NCBI GenBank assembly: GCA_958296245.1 | Contig: OY282458.1 | Location: forward strand, 310,001 to 374,000 | Origin: an uncultured Dehalococcoidia bacterium | Lineage (GTDB): Bacteria > Chloroflexota > Dehalococcoidia > Lucifugimonadales > G958296245 | Length of the DNA: 64,000 nucleotides | Direction of reading: 5' to 3' | Shown: in pieces, positions 7,365-15,572 of the stretch | How positions within the stretch are numbered: the first letter of the stretch is position 1 | How the letters are laid out: each line of letters opens with the position of its first letter | Translations under genes and position numbers: made by a program | The notes under the pieces: model-generated | What the model was told of the DNA's origin: nothing | The model's input: the letters and a program-made list of their open reading frames with translations, nothing else | The model's database searches: none

Positions 7365-8564
7365 GTGTGCAGAGATATGGGAGTGATCGGCCCCGAGCGC
7401 GTAGCCGTGCTCAGTGCGGCCCGGACGCCCATCGGGAAGCTGGGAGGCTCGCTTTCTGAGGTCGCTGCCCCGGCCCTGGGCGCCGCAGCCATCAGGGCCG
7501 CCGTGACCAGGGCCGGGGTCCCGCCCGACGCCGTCGAGTACGTCATCATGGGCAACGTCTTGGGCGCTGGGCTCGGCCAAGCCCCGGCGAGGCAGGCGGG
7601 AATTGACGGCGGCATCCCGGAAACGACGTCGGCGCTTACAGTGAATAAGGTCTGCGCTTCCGGCATGGCCGCCGCGGCGCTCGCCTCGTCGTTGATTAGG
7701 TCTCATGACGCCCGGCTCATTGTGGCCGGCGGCATGGAGAGCATGAGCCGGGCCCCCCACCTCCTGAAGGGCAGCCGCGCCGGCAAGCGCCTCGGAACCT
7801 GGGAGATGGTCGACGCCATGGTCCACGATGGTCTCTGGTGCTGCTTCAACGACTGCCACATGGGACACATAGCGGAACAGACCGCCGCCAAGTTCGGCGT
7901 CACCAGGGAGGAGCAGGACAGCTTCGCCGCCGCGAGCAACAGGAAGGCGGCGGCTGCCTCCCTCGGCGGGAACGGCGAGATCGCCCCTGTAGTAGTGGAG
8001 CGCAGGGCAGGCCCGGCCACCGTGGACCGGGACGAAGGCCCGCGCGCCGACGCCTCGCCCGGCGAGCTTGTCGGACTGAAGGCGGCGTTCCCTCCGGGCG
8101 AGACGGTGACGGCGGGCAACTCCTCCCAGATTTCGGACGGCGCCGCCGCGTTGGTGGTGGGAAGCGAACGGCGCGCCCTCTCCCTCGGCGTGGAACCCAT
8201 CGCCTTCATCGAGGACCACGTACTGGTCGCCACGGAGCCCGCGCAACTGTTCGAAGCGCCGGCCGAGGCCATCGGCAGGCTGCTGCGCCGCGCAGGGCTT
8301 ACCCTGGACGACGTCGACCTGCTGGAGGTCAACGAGGCTTTCTCGGCGCAGGTCGTCGCCAACAGCCGCGTCCTGAGGTGGGACTGGAGCAAGGTCAACG
8401 TCAGGGGCGGCGCCGTGGCCCTTGGGCACCCCATAGGCGCCAGCGGAGCGCGAGTGCTGGTGACACTGATCTACTCCCTCATGGAAAAGGGGCTCAAGAG
8501 CGGCATTGCTGCGGTCTGCCACGGCGGGGGCGGCGCGGCGGCCATGCGGATCAGCATTCCCTGA
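7365..8564 (+). CDS. Thiolase (acetyl-CoA C-acyltransferase family)
   Basis: The 399-residue protein contains all thiolase signatures. The acyl-accepting Cys97 is in NKVCASGM. The others are NEAF, GHPIGASG, and the C-terminal CHGGGGA with the second catalytic Cys. It should catalyse thiolytic cleavage of 3-ketoacyl-CoA or the reverse condensation. Length and motifs fit biosynthetic acetoacetyl-CoA thiolases as well as degradative ones. The GTG at 7365 is the upstream-most start; the ATG at 7377 is likely the true one. No other beta-oxidation genes are adjacent, so the pathway cannot be set. Confidence 0.9.
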   Translation: MCRDMGVIGPERVAVLSAARTPIGKLGGSLSEVAAPALGAAAIRAAVTRAGVPPDAVEYVIMGNVLGAGLGQAPARQAGIDGGIPETTSALTVNKVCASGMAAAALASSLIRSHDARLIVAGGMESMSRAPHLLKGSRAGKRLGTWEMVDAMVHDGLWCCFNDCHMGHIAEQTAAKFGVTREEQDSFAAASNRKAAAASLGGNGEIAPVVVERRAGPATVDRDEGPRADASPGELVGLKAAFPPGETVTAGNSSQISDGAAALVVGSERRALSLGVEPIAFIEDHVLVATEPAQLFEAPAEAIGRLLRRAGLTLDDVDLLEVNEAFSAQVVANSRVLRWDWSKVNVRGGAVALGHPIGASGARVLVTLIYSLMEKGLKSGIAAVCHGGGGAAAMRISIP

Positions 8565-8703
8565 GCCGGCGTCCGGCCCTTCCTTCCTCGCCCCAATCCG
8601 CACATTTCGTACCTTCACTTGCGTTGAACGCGCCGCTCCTGAGGTGATATATCCACCTAAGGGGCATGTTCCGCCCCCAGTCACACACTGAAGGGTTCGT
8701 TCA

Positions 8704-10530
8704 ATGAGAGATTGGAAACTTGCCCTGTTCGTCTTGGCCGTGCCGGTGGTGATAGTCGCCGTGTCTTGCCGGACCGACACCGTCATCAAGGAGGTGCCGG
8801 TAGAGAAGACGGTGTTTGTCGATAGGCACGTAATCAGAGAGGTCCCCCGCGATAGGGTGGTCACCATCGAGAAGGAAGTCATTAGACAAGTACCGGTGGA
8901 GCACGTCGTGACCCTCCAAAATGACGTGGTCCTCGGGGTCGGCGGCACGGTGTCGGAAGATGATCGGAAGGTCCTTGGGGTGCGGGTGGCGTCTCTGCCT
9001 GCCGGCTTCTCGCCCTTCAATGGCGCGGGGACCCCCACTCAGGACGTGTTGCACCACGTAGCCTCGCGTCTGGTCGCCGCCGACCCCATCGAGCTCGGAT
9101 GGGAACCCGACCTGGCTGCCCGGTGGGAGGTCAGCGCGAACGGCGCCGAGTGGACATTCCACCTCAGGAAGGGCGCAACCTTCCACGACGGCAGACCCGT
9201 TACCGCTGACGACGTGGCCTATTCTCTGACCCAGTACGTGCGCGCCGGGGGCCGGTTCGCCGGACTGGCCGCCATTGATGGCGCCGAGGACTTCCAGAGC
9301 GGACGCGCCCGGGACGTGGAGGGGATAGTATCGGTCGACGACAGCACCCTCGTGCTGCGTACGCGGCCGACCTCCGCGCTGATGGACGCGCTCTGGCAGG
9401 CGCACGTCCTGCCCGAGCACGCCGTCGACGGCGCGCCGGCGGACGCGTTGGAACAGCACCCGTTCTTTAGCGGTCAGATGGTAGGGTCAGGCCCCTACGT
9501 GTTGGCGCCGCGCGAGTACGACAACGTCATAGAGTTGCAGGCCAACCCCGACTACTACTTGGGCGCCCCCGAGATAGACCGCAAGCTGATGTTCGCCATC
9601 GAGGCCCCCTACGCCGCCCTGGACGCCTTCCGAAGGGGAGTCGTTGACGTCAACAGGGCAGGCAGGCTCGACCCCGGCCATTTCAAAGCGCTGCTCCATG
9701 ACCCAATGTTCGAGGTGGCCGCCGTTGGCGGCGCCCTCAGCGCGGGCTACGCGTTCAACACCCAAGGCGACCTCTTCGGCGACCCCAAGCGGCGGCAGGC
9801 CCTTATGCTCGGATTGGACAGGGCGGGCCTGATCGAAAGACATCTCGGCGGCATGGGAGAGGCCTACAACAGCATCGCCTTTCTTTCGTTCCATCGAACC
9901 CCTGAGACCGACCGCATGTACCCCTACGACACACAGGGCGCGAAACATCTGCTGGACGAGTCCGGCTGGCAATCCGACTGGAGCGTGACCGTGAAGACGC
10001 CCGCCTACGTCGTCGCCCCCGACGGCGCCTCGGACCAGATCGAGGCGGAGCGGCGGATGCTCTTGGAGGCGGGGTTGAAGCTCGAGTACGAGATTATGGA
10101 CGTGCCCAGTTGGATCGGGGCCTACTATGGCGGCAGCTACGACCTCGTGCGAGCCGGCGGCTGGACGCCCTTCGTCGATTCGGGTATGTATCTGCAGTTC
10201 CACTCGCAGGGAGCCAATCCGAACGGCTACGCCCACCCGGAGTTGGACGGCCTGATGGACAAGGCCCTGACGACCTCCCGGTCAGAGGACAGACGGCCCA
10301 TAGGCAGCCGGATCAGCGATGACCTCGCACGCGGCCTGCCTGTAGCGCCGATAAACGTTGCCGCGACGCTGCACGCCTACGCGGCTGACGTGCACGTACC
10401 GGGCTTCGACACCCCTGGCAGGCGCGCCGCCCCCGATGCGGACGGCCTGGGCGGCGTGTACGTCCAACCCCTTTTCCGCTCGGATGCCCACTGGTGGTGG
10501 CGCCTCGAACGCTGGACGATAGAGGAGTAG
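8704..10530 (+). CDS. Family-5 (peptide/nickel type) ABC substrate-binding lipoprotein
   Basis: The 608-residue protein begins with a signal peptide and lipobox ending AVSC (lipidated Cys22). Residues 23-75 are a charged stalk of repeating EVPVEK-like units. The SBP_bac_5 domain follows from about residue 90, with WTFHLRKGATFHDGRPVTADDVAYS as its signature region. It should capture peptides or another solute at the outer face of the membrane. No permease or ATPase genes adjoin it, so it must share a transporter encoded elsewhere or act in sensing. The ATG at 8704 is used because the signal peptide starts there. Confidence 0.85.
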   Translation: MRDWKLALFVLAVPVVIVAVSCRTDTVIKEVPVEKTVFVDRHVIREVPRDRVVTIEKEVIRQVPVEHVVTLQNDVVLGVGGTVSEDDRKVLGVRVASLPAGFSPFNGAGTPTQDVLHHVASRLVAADPIELGWEPDLAARWEVSANGAEWTFHLRKGATFHDGRPVTADDVAYSLTQYVRAGGRFAGLAAIDGAEDFQSGRARDVEGIVSVDDSTLVLRTRPTSALMDALWQAHVLPEHAVDGAPADALEQHPFFSGQMVGSGPYVLAPREYDNVIELQANPDYYLGAPEIDRKLMFAIEAPYAALDAFRRGVVDVNRAGRLDPGHFKALLHDPMFEVAAVGGALSAGYAFNTQGDLFGDPKRRQALMLGLDRAGLIERHLGGMGEAYNSIAFLSFHRTPETDRMYPYDTQGAKHLLDESGWQSDWSVTVKTPAYVVAPDGASDQIEAERRMLLEAGLKLEYEIMDVPSWIGAYYGGSYDLVRAGGWTPFVDSGMYLQFHSQGANPNGYAHPELDGLMDKALTTSRSEDRRPIGSRISDDLARGLPVAPINVAATLHAYAADVHVPGFDTPGRRAAPDADGLGGVYVQPLFRSDAHWWWRLERWTIEE

Positions 10531-10563
10531 CAGACCCCGCTCGGCGCGGACGTTAGGGCGGGG

Positions 10564-11301
10564 TCAGCAAGCCCCCGATTTCTTCCAGAACTGCCCCAGG
10601 CTATCGGCGGGCTGCCAGCCCAGGAGCCGCTTCGCCTTCTCGTTGCTGAACTTGCCGTGCGGCAGATCGGCCAGGATGAGGAACACCTCGCATCTGGACG
10701 GGAGGGTGGCCGGATCCGTTTCGAGAGCGGCGCTGAAGGCGTTGGCCGCGTCCTGCCAGGATACCGAGTACGGGGTGAAGTCCTGCCCGTCGGCTGAGTG
10801 GTCGTCTGCCTCCCTGAAGTTGTAGAACAAGAGCGTGACGACCGAGATTTCGTGGACCTCGGTGAACACCCTGCAGATCTCCTGCCCCAGAGACTTCGTT
10901 AGAGCGTATAAGCCGGTGCCGGACTGGGAAGGGACGTCGGCCGCGATGCCGTGATCGAAGAGTTCGTATGAAGGCCCGGTGATGGTGAAGTGAGGACCCG
11001 TATTGATCACTCGACTGATCCCGTGCTCGACCGCCGCCCTCATTACGTTGTAGCAACCCCTGGCGCTGACGTCGAAGGCAAGCTGGGGGTCGTGCCTAAG
11101 CACGGAGAGATTGACGATGGCGTCCATCCCCTTGGCGGCGGTGATGACCTGGTCGAGGTCTCCGGCGTCTACTCGCAAATACTCGTGCTCCGTCTCAGGA
11201 GACTCGCCGATATCCGTCAGGCGGAGCTTGTGCTTCGCCTCGAGCGCCCTTACGACGTGCGGGCCCAACATCCCGGCTGCGCCTAGAACCAATACGTTCA
11301 C
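10564..11301 (-). CDS. NAD(P)-dependent epimerase/dehydratase family protein
   Basis: An extended SDR of 245 residues. The GTG at 11301 is chosen because it follows GGAGGG by five bases and gives the typical N-terminus MNVLVLGAAGMLG; the longer frame to 11343 adds a non-homologous leader. The cofactor motif GAAGMLG is at residues 7-13, and the catalytic YxxxK is YALTK. The C-terminal part ends KAKRLLGWQPADS, as in UDP-sugar epimerases. It likely acts on a nucleotide sugar or related substrate. The neighbours do not define a pathway. Confidence 0.8.
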   Translation of the reverse strand: MNVLVLGAAGMLGPHVVRALEAKHKLRLTDIGESPETEHEYLRVDAGDLDQVITAAKGMDAIVNLSVLRHDPQLAFDVSARGCYNVMRAAVEHGISRVINTGPHFTITGPSYELFDHGIAADVPSQSGTGLYALTKSLGQEICRVFTEVHEISVVTLLFYNFREADDHSADGQDFTPYSVSWQDAANAFSAALETDPATLPSRCEVFLILADLPHGKFSNEKAKRLLGWQPADSLGQFWKKSGAC

Positions 11302-11375
11302 TGTAACCCTCCAGGAGCCCGCCGCAGGGGCCGTCCGGCGCACATTCTATGTGTGCCCGGTACGGCTCCGCAAGA

Positions 11376-11456
11376 AAAGCAGACGTCTTTGATCCCCAAC
11401 CCGCCCGCCCCTTGGTAACTGGGGGCATAGCCCCCAGACCCCTGCCAGGATGGGAG
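11376..11456 (-). repeat. Intergenic hairpin repeat, copy A
   Basis: On the minus strand this copy matches copy B (22556-22733) from the GGCAGGGGTCTGGGGGC hairpin through the GGGGATCAAAG and CGTCTGCTTT blocks. The 8-bp perfect stem CTGGGGGC/GCCCCCAG with an ATA loop is at 11419-11437. It lacks the GTTCAGACT end box. Confidence 0.7.
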
Positions 11457-11500
11457 AGCGCACCCACACCGAGGGGTTCTGTGAGATATACGACGGAGAC

Positions 11501-11528
11501 TTGGCATTACTGATTGAACGAGTACAAT
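11501..11528 (+). promoter_or_regulatory. Possible promoter of the Asp-rich repeat protein gene
   Basis: TTGGCA (11501-11506) is followed after 16 bp by TACAAT (11523-11528), about 50 bp upstream of the ATG at 11579. Confidence 0.45.
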
Positions 11529-11578
11529 GTGTTATTGACGAGTAGAGTTGCAGAGTAAACTTAGTCGGGGGGCTTGCC

Positions 11579-12271
11579 ATGTTTAAGCTTATCCGATTCG
11601 GCGCGATTGTTTTTTCTCTGACGCTGGCGTTGGCACTTGTGTGCGGCAGCGTATTCGCCAATGCCTACGACTACGACTGGATCCCGGAGAACGCAGCTTG
11701 GATTTCACGTGCGCCCATAGCCGGGGATGACAACGACGCTGGGGATGATGACGAAGGCGACGATGACGACGGTATAGACACCCCGTACACGGACTACGAC
11801 GGCGTAGACACGCCTCCGACCGACGACGACGGCATTGATACGCCCACCCCGACCGATGATGACGGTATAGACACCCCGTACACGGACTACGACGGCATAG
11901 ACACGCCTCCGACCGACGACGACGGCATTGATACGCCCACCCCGACCGATGATGACGGTATAGACACCCCGTACACGGACTACGACGGCGTAGACACGCC
12001 TCCGACCGACGACGACGGCATTGATACGCCCACCCCGACCGATGATGACGGTATAGACACCCCGTACACGGACTACGACGGCACGGACTCTGACGGCGTA
12101 GACACGCCTCCGCCTACCGACAACGACGGCACTGACTCTGACGGCGTAGACACGCCTCCGCCTACCGACAGCGACGGCACGGACTCTGACGGCGTAGACA
12201 CGCCTCCGCCTACCGACAGCGACGGCACGGACTCCGACGATGATGACGATAGCGACGACGACAGCGACTGA
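11579..12271 (+). CDS. Secreted Asp/Thr/Pro-rich tandem-repeat protein
   Basis: The 230-residue protein has a clear signal peptide (residues 1-28, cleavage near VFANA) and then an extremely acidic, low-complexity body. Three and a part copies of a 31-residue unit (GIDTPYTDYDG, DTPPTDDDG, IDTPTPTDDD) precede three copies of a 16-residue unit (TDSDGVDTPPPTD), ending in a run of Asp and Ser. The DxDG-x-D spacing recalls calcium-binding repeats, but no known domain is assigned. It is probably extracellular or wall-associated. The next gene overlaps its 3' end by 32 bp in another frame. Confidence 0.75.
   Translation: MFKLIRFGAIVFSLTLALALVCGSVFANAYDYDWIPENAAWISRAPIAGDDNDAGDDDEGDDDDGIDTPYTDYDGVDTPPTDDDGIDTPTPTDDDGIDTPYTDYDGIDTPPTDDDGIDTPTPTDDDGIDTPYTDYDGVDTPPTDDDGIDTPTPTDDDGIDTPYTDYDGTDSDGVDTPPPTDNDGTDSDGVDTPPPTDSDGTDSDGVDTPPPTDSDGTDSDDDDDSDDDSD
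11762..12223 (+). repeat. In-frame tandem repeats, 93-bp then 48-bp units
   Basis: Units of 93 bp start at 11762, 11855, 11948 and (partial) 12041. Units of 48 bp start at 12080, 12128 and 12176. Copies are nearly identical at the DNA level and both periods are multiples of three, so copy-number change keeps the frame. Confidence 0.9.
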
Positions 12272-13496
12272 GGCAACAGGCTCTTCACCGACGACGGCAT
12301 CGCTATACCCGGAAGTCGATTTCCCTGAAGACCTCGGCTTGCGTGAGCTACCAATGCTCTTCGATGCAGAGTGGGTCCGGTGGGCGTATCATCAGCAGTT
12401 TGGAGCGCAGAATACCGATCCTCATCGAATTCGCATCCGTCAGTTCAGTCATAGCCTAGGCAGGGCCGCTATCGTTGGCTATGAGGTGGAATGGCAGCCC
12501 GACGAATACATCCCTTCAGAGTATTTCGGAGTCAAGGTTGAGCGCGACAAGCCTATCGAATTGTTTCGGTACCCAGACGACCATCATCTGCCGGGGTTAA
12601 GTGAAGCAGCTCGGCCCGACACTGTCCACAAGCTCCTGAAAAGACATGTGTTAGCGATGCCCCACCGACGTGTGGGTGTTGAACTGATCCGCTATAGACC
12701 TGCTAGCCGCGCCGTATTGTGTCACAGTGTGGGCAGAGTCCGATTCTATGCCCGAGTCATGCGGCCCCATGCAGTCGCGCCATTGCTGACGGCCCAAGAG
12801 CTAATCGGGCAGTCCGGTTTCGTTTTGCCTCGGCTTGCCGGGTACTGGACGGAAGGAGGGATCGTGTGGCTGTCGGAAATACCAGGCAAAAACCTGCGCC
12901 AGCGCATACGAGTTGGCGAGTTGCCGGACCCCAGCCTGCTTCTCGACGGTCTTCAGACCCTGTGGAGTGCGCCGCACGTGCCCGACGGCGCCCGTCCTTT
13001 CAACCTGTCTAGGGCATATCGACGGGCTAAACGGAGCTTCACACACAACCTGCGCGATGGCGGTCCCGCTCTACGCAGTCTGAATGACGCTACCAAGTAC
13101 TTGGACCCGTTTGTCCAATCATGGCGTCCAACCAGCGTTGCGCATAACGACTTCTACGATGACCAGATGTTGGTTCTGCGCGACGGCAGAATTGCGCTCG
13201 TGGACTTTGAGGAAACAGGCCCAGGTGATCCGATGCTGGACGTGGGCAACTTCTTGGCGCATCTGCGATGGTCGTCCTGCTTTGGACGCAAGGGAGGAAG
13301 GGATGGAAGCGGCGCATTTTACCAGCAATTCCGGCGCGCCTCGCTTGACCGTTCCCGCTGGATCGAAAGGGATCTTGCCTTTCGCGAAGCCGTCTGTCTC
13401 TTCAGGATATGCACCAACACAATCCGCCGCCCACAAGGGAACTGGCGCAGCAGATTGGAAGCGGGTCTATCCCTAGTGAACGAAACCTTGGGATGA
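12240..13496 (+). CDS. APH-like (aminoglycoside phosphotransferase fold) kinase
   Basis: The frame of 418 residues carries the APH/choline-kinase catalytic core. The Brenner motif HNDFYDDQ has His302 and Asp304, with Gln in place of the usual Asn. The metal-binding DFEETGPGDPMLDVGNFLAHL has Asp322. The substrate may be a small alcohol, a sugar or a protein; nothing points to aminoglycosides. The first ATGs (12240/12243) lie inside the 3' end of the repeat-protein gene, so the real start could be a later codon such as Met39. Homology-like sequence (DFPEDLGLRELP) before Met39 favours an early start. Overlap implies cotranscription with the repeat protein. Confidence 0.7.
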   Translation: MMTIATTTATEATGSSPTTASLYPEVDFPEDLGLRELPMLFDAEWVRWAYHQQFGAQNTDPHRIRIRQFSHSLGRAAIVGYEVEWQPDEYIPSEYFGVKVERDKPIELFRYPDDHHLPGLSEAARPDTVHKLLKRHVLAMPHRRVGVELIRYRPASRAVLCHSVGRVRFYARVMRPHAVAPLLTAQELIGQSGFVLPRLAGYWTEGGIVWLSEIPGKNLRQRIRVGELPDPSLLLDGLQTLWSAPHVPDGARPFNLSRAYRRAKRSFTHNLRDGGPALRSLNDATKYLDPFVQSWRPTSVAHNDFYDDQMLVLRDGRIALVDFEETGPGDPMLDVGNFLAHLRWSSCFGRKGGRDGSGAFYQQFRRASLDRSRWIERDLAFREAVCLFRICTNTIRRPQGNWRSRLEAGLSLVNETLG

Positions 13497-13724
13497 AGTG
13501 CTTCCGCCGCGGGCTGGGGGCCGTCTGACCGATTCCCTATATCAGGACCCTCCCACCGAAAAGTTCGTAGTATGGTACATGCTCCCCCACCAAGTTCATC
13601 CCCCGCAATGAGGCGTTCATCCTATCAAGACCTGGGGAATCATGAACGAAAATACCCGAAATTGCCGCCTTAAATCCATTGATTGGACCCCGATTTAGGG
13701 ACTAGAATATAACCGTGCGGGCCG

Positions 13725-15572
13725 ATGAGGCTGGAGGCGCTGGCAGCAGCGCCCGGTTGTCGGTCTGCCTGTATGGGTATCCTTCTGCGCATAGCCGGGT
13801 TGACCCTCCGCCACAAATGGCGGTTGGCGGGCGCTTATGTCTGCATGGTGGGCGCGACCCTGGCTTACCTTGCGCTCCCGCGCCTCTTTGGGGAGGCCGT
13901 CGACGAAGTCGCCGTGGTATTCGAAGGCGGCTCCATCTCAGAATCTGCCGTCGTGGCCATCGTGGCCGCGATCCTGGGGTTCAGCGCGGCCCGGGGCATC
14001 CTCTCTTTCGGACAAACATACCTCGGCGAGGCGCTGGGTCAGACCGTCGTCTACCACCTCCGGAACAGGTTCTACGGCCACGTGCAGGACCTTAGCTTCG
14101 CCGTCCACGACCGCCAGCACACCGGGAATCTGATGTCGAGAGCCATAACCGACATCGAGGCCATCCGGATGTTCTGCAACGCGGGCCTGATCCGCTCGCC
14201 CTACTACGTGATCATGTTCGTAGTCGTGTCTGCCCTCCTCCTTCGGCTGGACTGGAAGCTTGGCCTGGTCAGCATCAGCTTTCTGCCCGTCATGGCCGTC
14301 CTGATCGGAATCGTTCACGCCCACATGCGCCGGATATGGCTCAACGTCCAGGAGGACATGGGCGAGTTGAGCACCATCTTGCAGGAGAGCATGACAGGCG
14401 TCCGAGTAGTCAAGGCGTTCGCAGCCGAAGAGCACGAGCAGAGGAAGTACGAGGCCAAGAGCCTGGACGTAGCCGCGGACATGATAAGGGCAACGCGCCT
14501 GCAGGCCCTGAACATGTCGCTCATGGTCTTCGCCTTCCTCATCGCCACCGGGATTATCCTGTGGTACGGCGGCGGGCGGGTAATCGACGGACAGTTGACG
14601 TGGGGCCAGCTAGCCCAGTTCCTCTTCTACCTCCAGATACTGACGCTCCCCATCCGGCAGGCCGGGATGATGGTGAGCACGGTTGCCCGCGCCATCTCCG
14701 CCGGTCAGCGCCTGTTCGAGGTGCTGGACCTGAAGTCGCCGGTCCAACAGCGGCCAGGCGCCTCGGCCCTGCCCAGATCCACGGGCCGCGTCCGCTTCGA
14801 GAATGTCAGCTTCGCCTACCAGGACGGGACGAACGTGCTCGAGAACATCAGCATCGACGCCAGACCCGGGGAGGCCGTCGCGCTGCTGGGCGCGCCGGGC
14901 AGCGGGAAGAGCACCGCCGTTCACCTGATACCCCGCTTCTACGACGTAACGGGAGGGCGCGTTACCATAGACGGCCGCGACGTGCGGGACTGCACCCTGG
15001 AATCCCTGCGCCGGAACGTCGGCATAGTCCAACAAGACGTCTTCTTGTTCACCGCTACCCTTCGGGAGAACATCGCGTACGGACGCGAGGACGCAACCAT
15101 GGAGGATGTCGTCGAGGCGGCGCGGGTCGCCCAGATGGACGACTTCATACAGGGGCTGAGCAACGGCTACGAGACGGTAGTGGGGGAACGCGGCTCAACG
15201 CTGTCGGGAGGGCAGCGCCAGCGGCTTTCGATCGCCCGCGCCGTCCTGCTCGACCCTCCCATACTGATCCTCGACGACTCCACGTCCAGCGTGGACGCCA
15301 CCACGGAGGAACGCATCCGCAAGGCGATGGAGGCCGTGATGCGCGGGCGCACCACCTTCGTAATCGCCCATAGGCTCAGCACCGTCCATCGAGCGGACCA
15401 GATACTGGTCCTCGACGACGGCAAGGTCGTCGAGCGAGGGGTGCATACAGAGCTGCTGGACCTGGGAGGCCACTACCGGCAGATATACGACCTTCAGTTG
15501 CGGCCACAGGAAGACATCATGCTCGACTTCGATATCCCTGCCGCGGCGGTCAGCGGGGGCGTCGAACGATGA
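13725..15572 (+). CDS. Heterodimeric ABC exporter subunit 1 (TMD-NBD, degenerate Walker B)
   Basis: The 615-residue protein has six membrane spans in residues 25-330 and a nucleotide-binding domain from about residue 355. Walker A is GAPGSGKST (389-397), the signature is LSGGQ (493-497) and the H-loop is AHRLS. Walker B ends ILILDD, with Asp518 replacing the catalytic Glu. That marks this NBD as the non-hydrolysing half of an asymmetric exporter of the TM287/288 type. Met17 (MGILLRIAGLTLRHKW) is an alternative start. It overlaps the partner gene by the ATGA at 15569. The substrate is probably a lipid or drug-like compound (inference from family). Confidence 0.92.
   Translation: MRLEALAAAPGCRSACMGILLRIAGLTLRHKWRLAGAYVCMVGATLAYLALPRLFGEAVDEVAVVFEGGSISESAVVAIVAAILGFSAARGILSFGQTYLGEALGQTVVYHLRNRFYGHVQDLSFAVHDRQHTGNLMSRAITDIEAIRMFCNAGLIRSPYYVIMFVVVSALLLRLDWKLGLVSISFLPVMAVLIGIVHAHMRRIWLNVQEDMGELSTILQESMTGVRVVKAFAAEEHEQRKYEAKSLDVAADMIRATRLQALNMSLMVFAFLIATGIILWYGGGRVIDGQLTWGQLAQFLFYLQILTLPIRQAGMMVSTVARAISAGQRLFEVLDLKSPVQQRPGASALPRSTGRVRFENVSFAYQDGTNVLENISIDARPGEAVALLGAPGSGKSTAVHLIPRFYDVTGGRVTIDGRDVRDCTLESLRRNVGIVQQDVFLFTATLRENIAYGREDATMEDVVEAARVAQMDDFIQGLSNGYETVVGERGSTLSGGQRQRLSIARAVLLDPPILILDDSTSSVDATTEERIRKAMEAVMRGRTTFVIAHRLSTVHRADQILVLDDGKVVERGVHTELLDLGGHYRQIYDLQLRPQEDIMLDFDIPAAAVSGGVER

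Noticed and set aside
6837-9038. A 733-codon open frame on the minus strand across the sulfatase, thiolase and binding-protein genes.
   Set aside because: It is antisense to three well-supported genes. Its translation has no domain motifs and is rich in Gly, Arg and Ala, as expected for a shadow frame in high-GC DNA.
11762-12223. Regularly spaced repeats that could suggest a CRISPR array.
   Set aside because: The units are contiguous without unique spacers, are in frame, and encode the body of a secreted protein.
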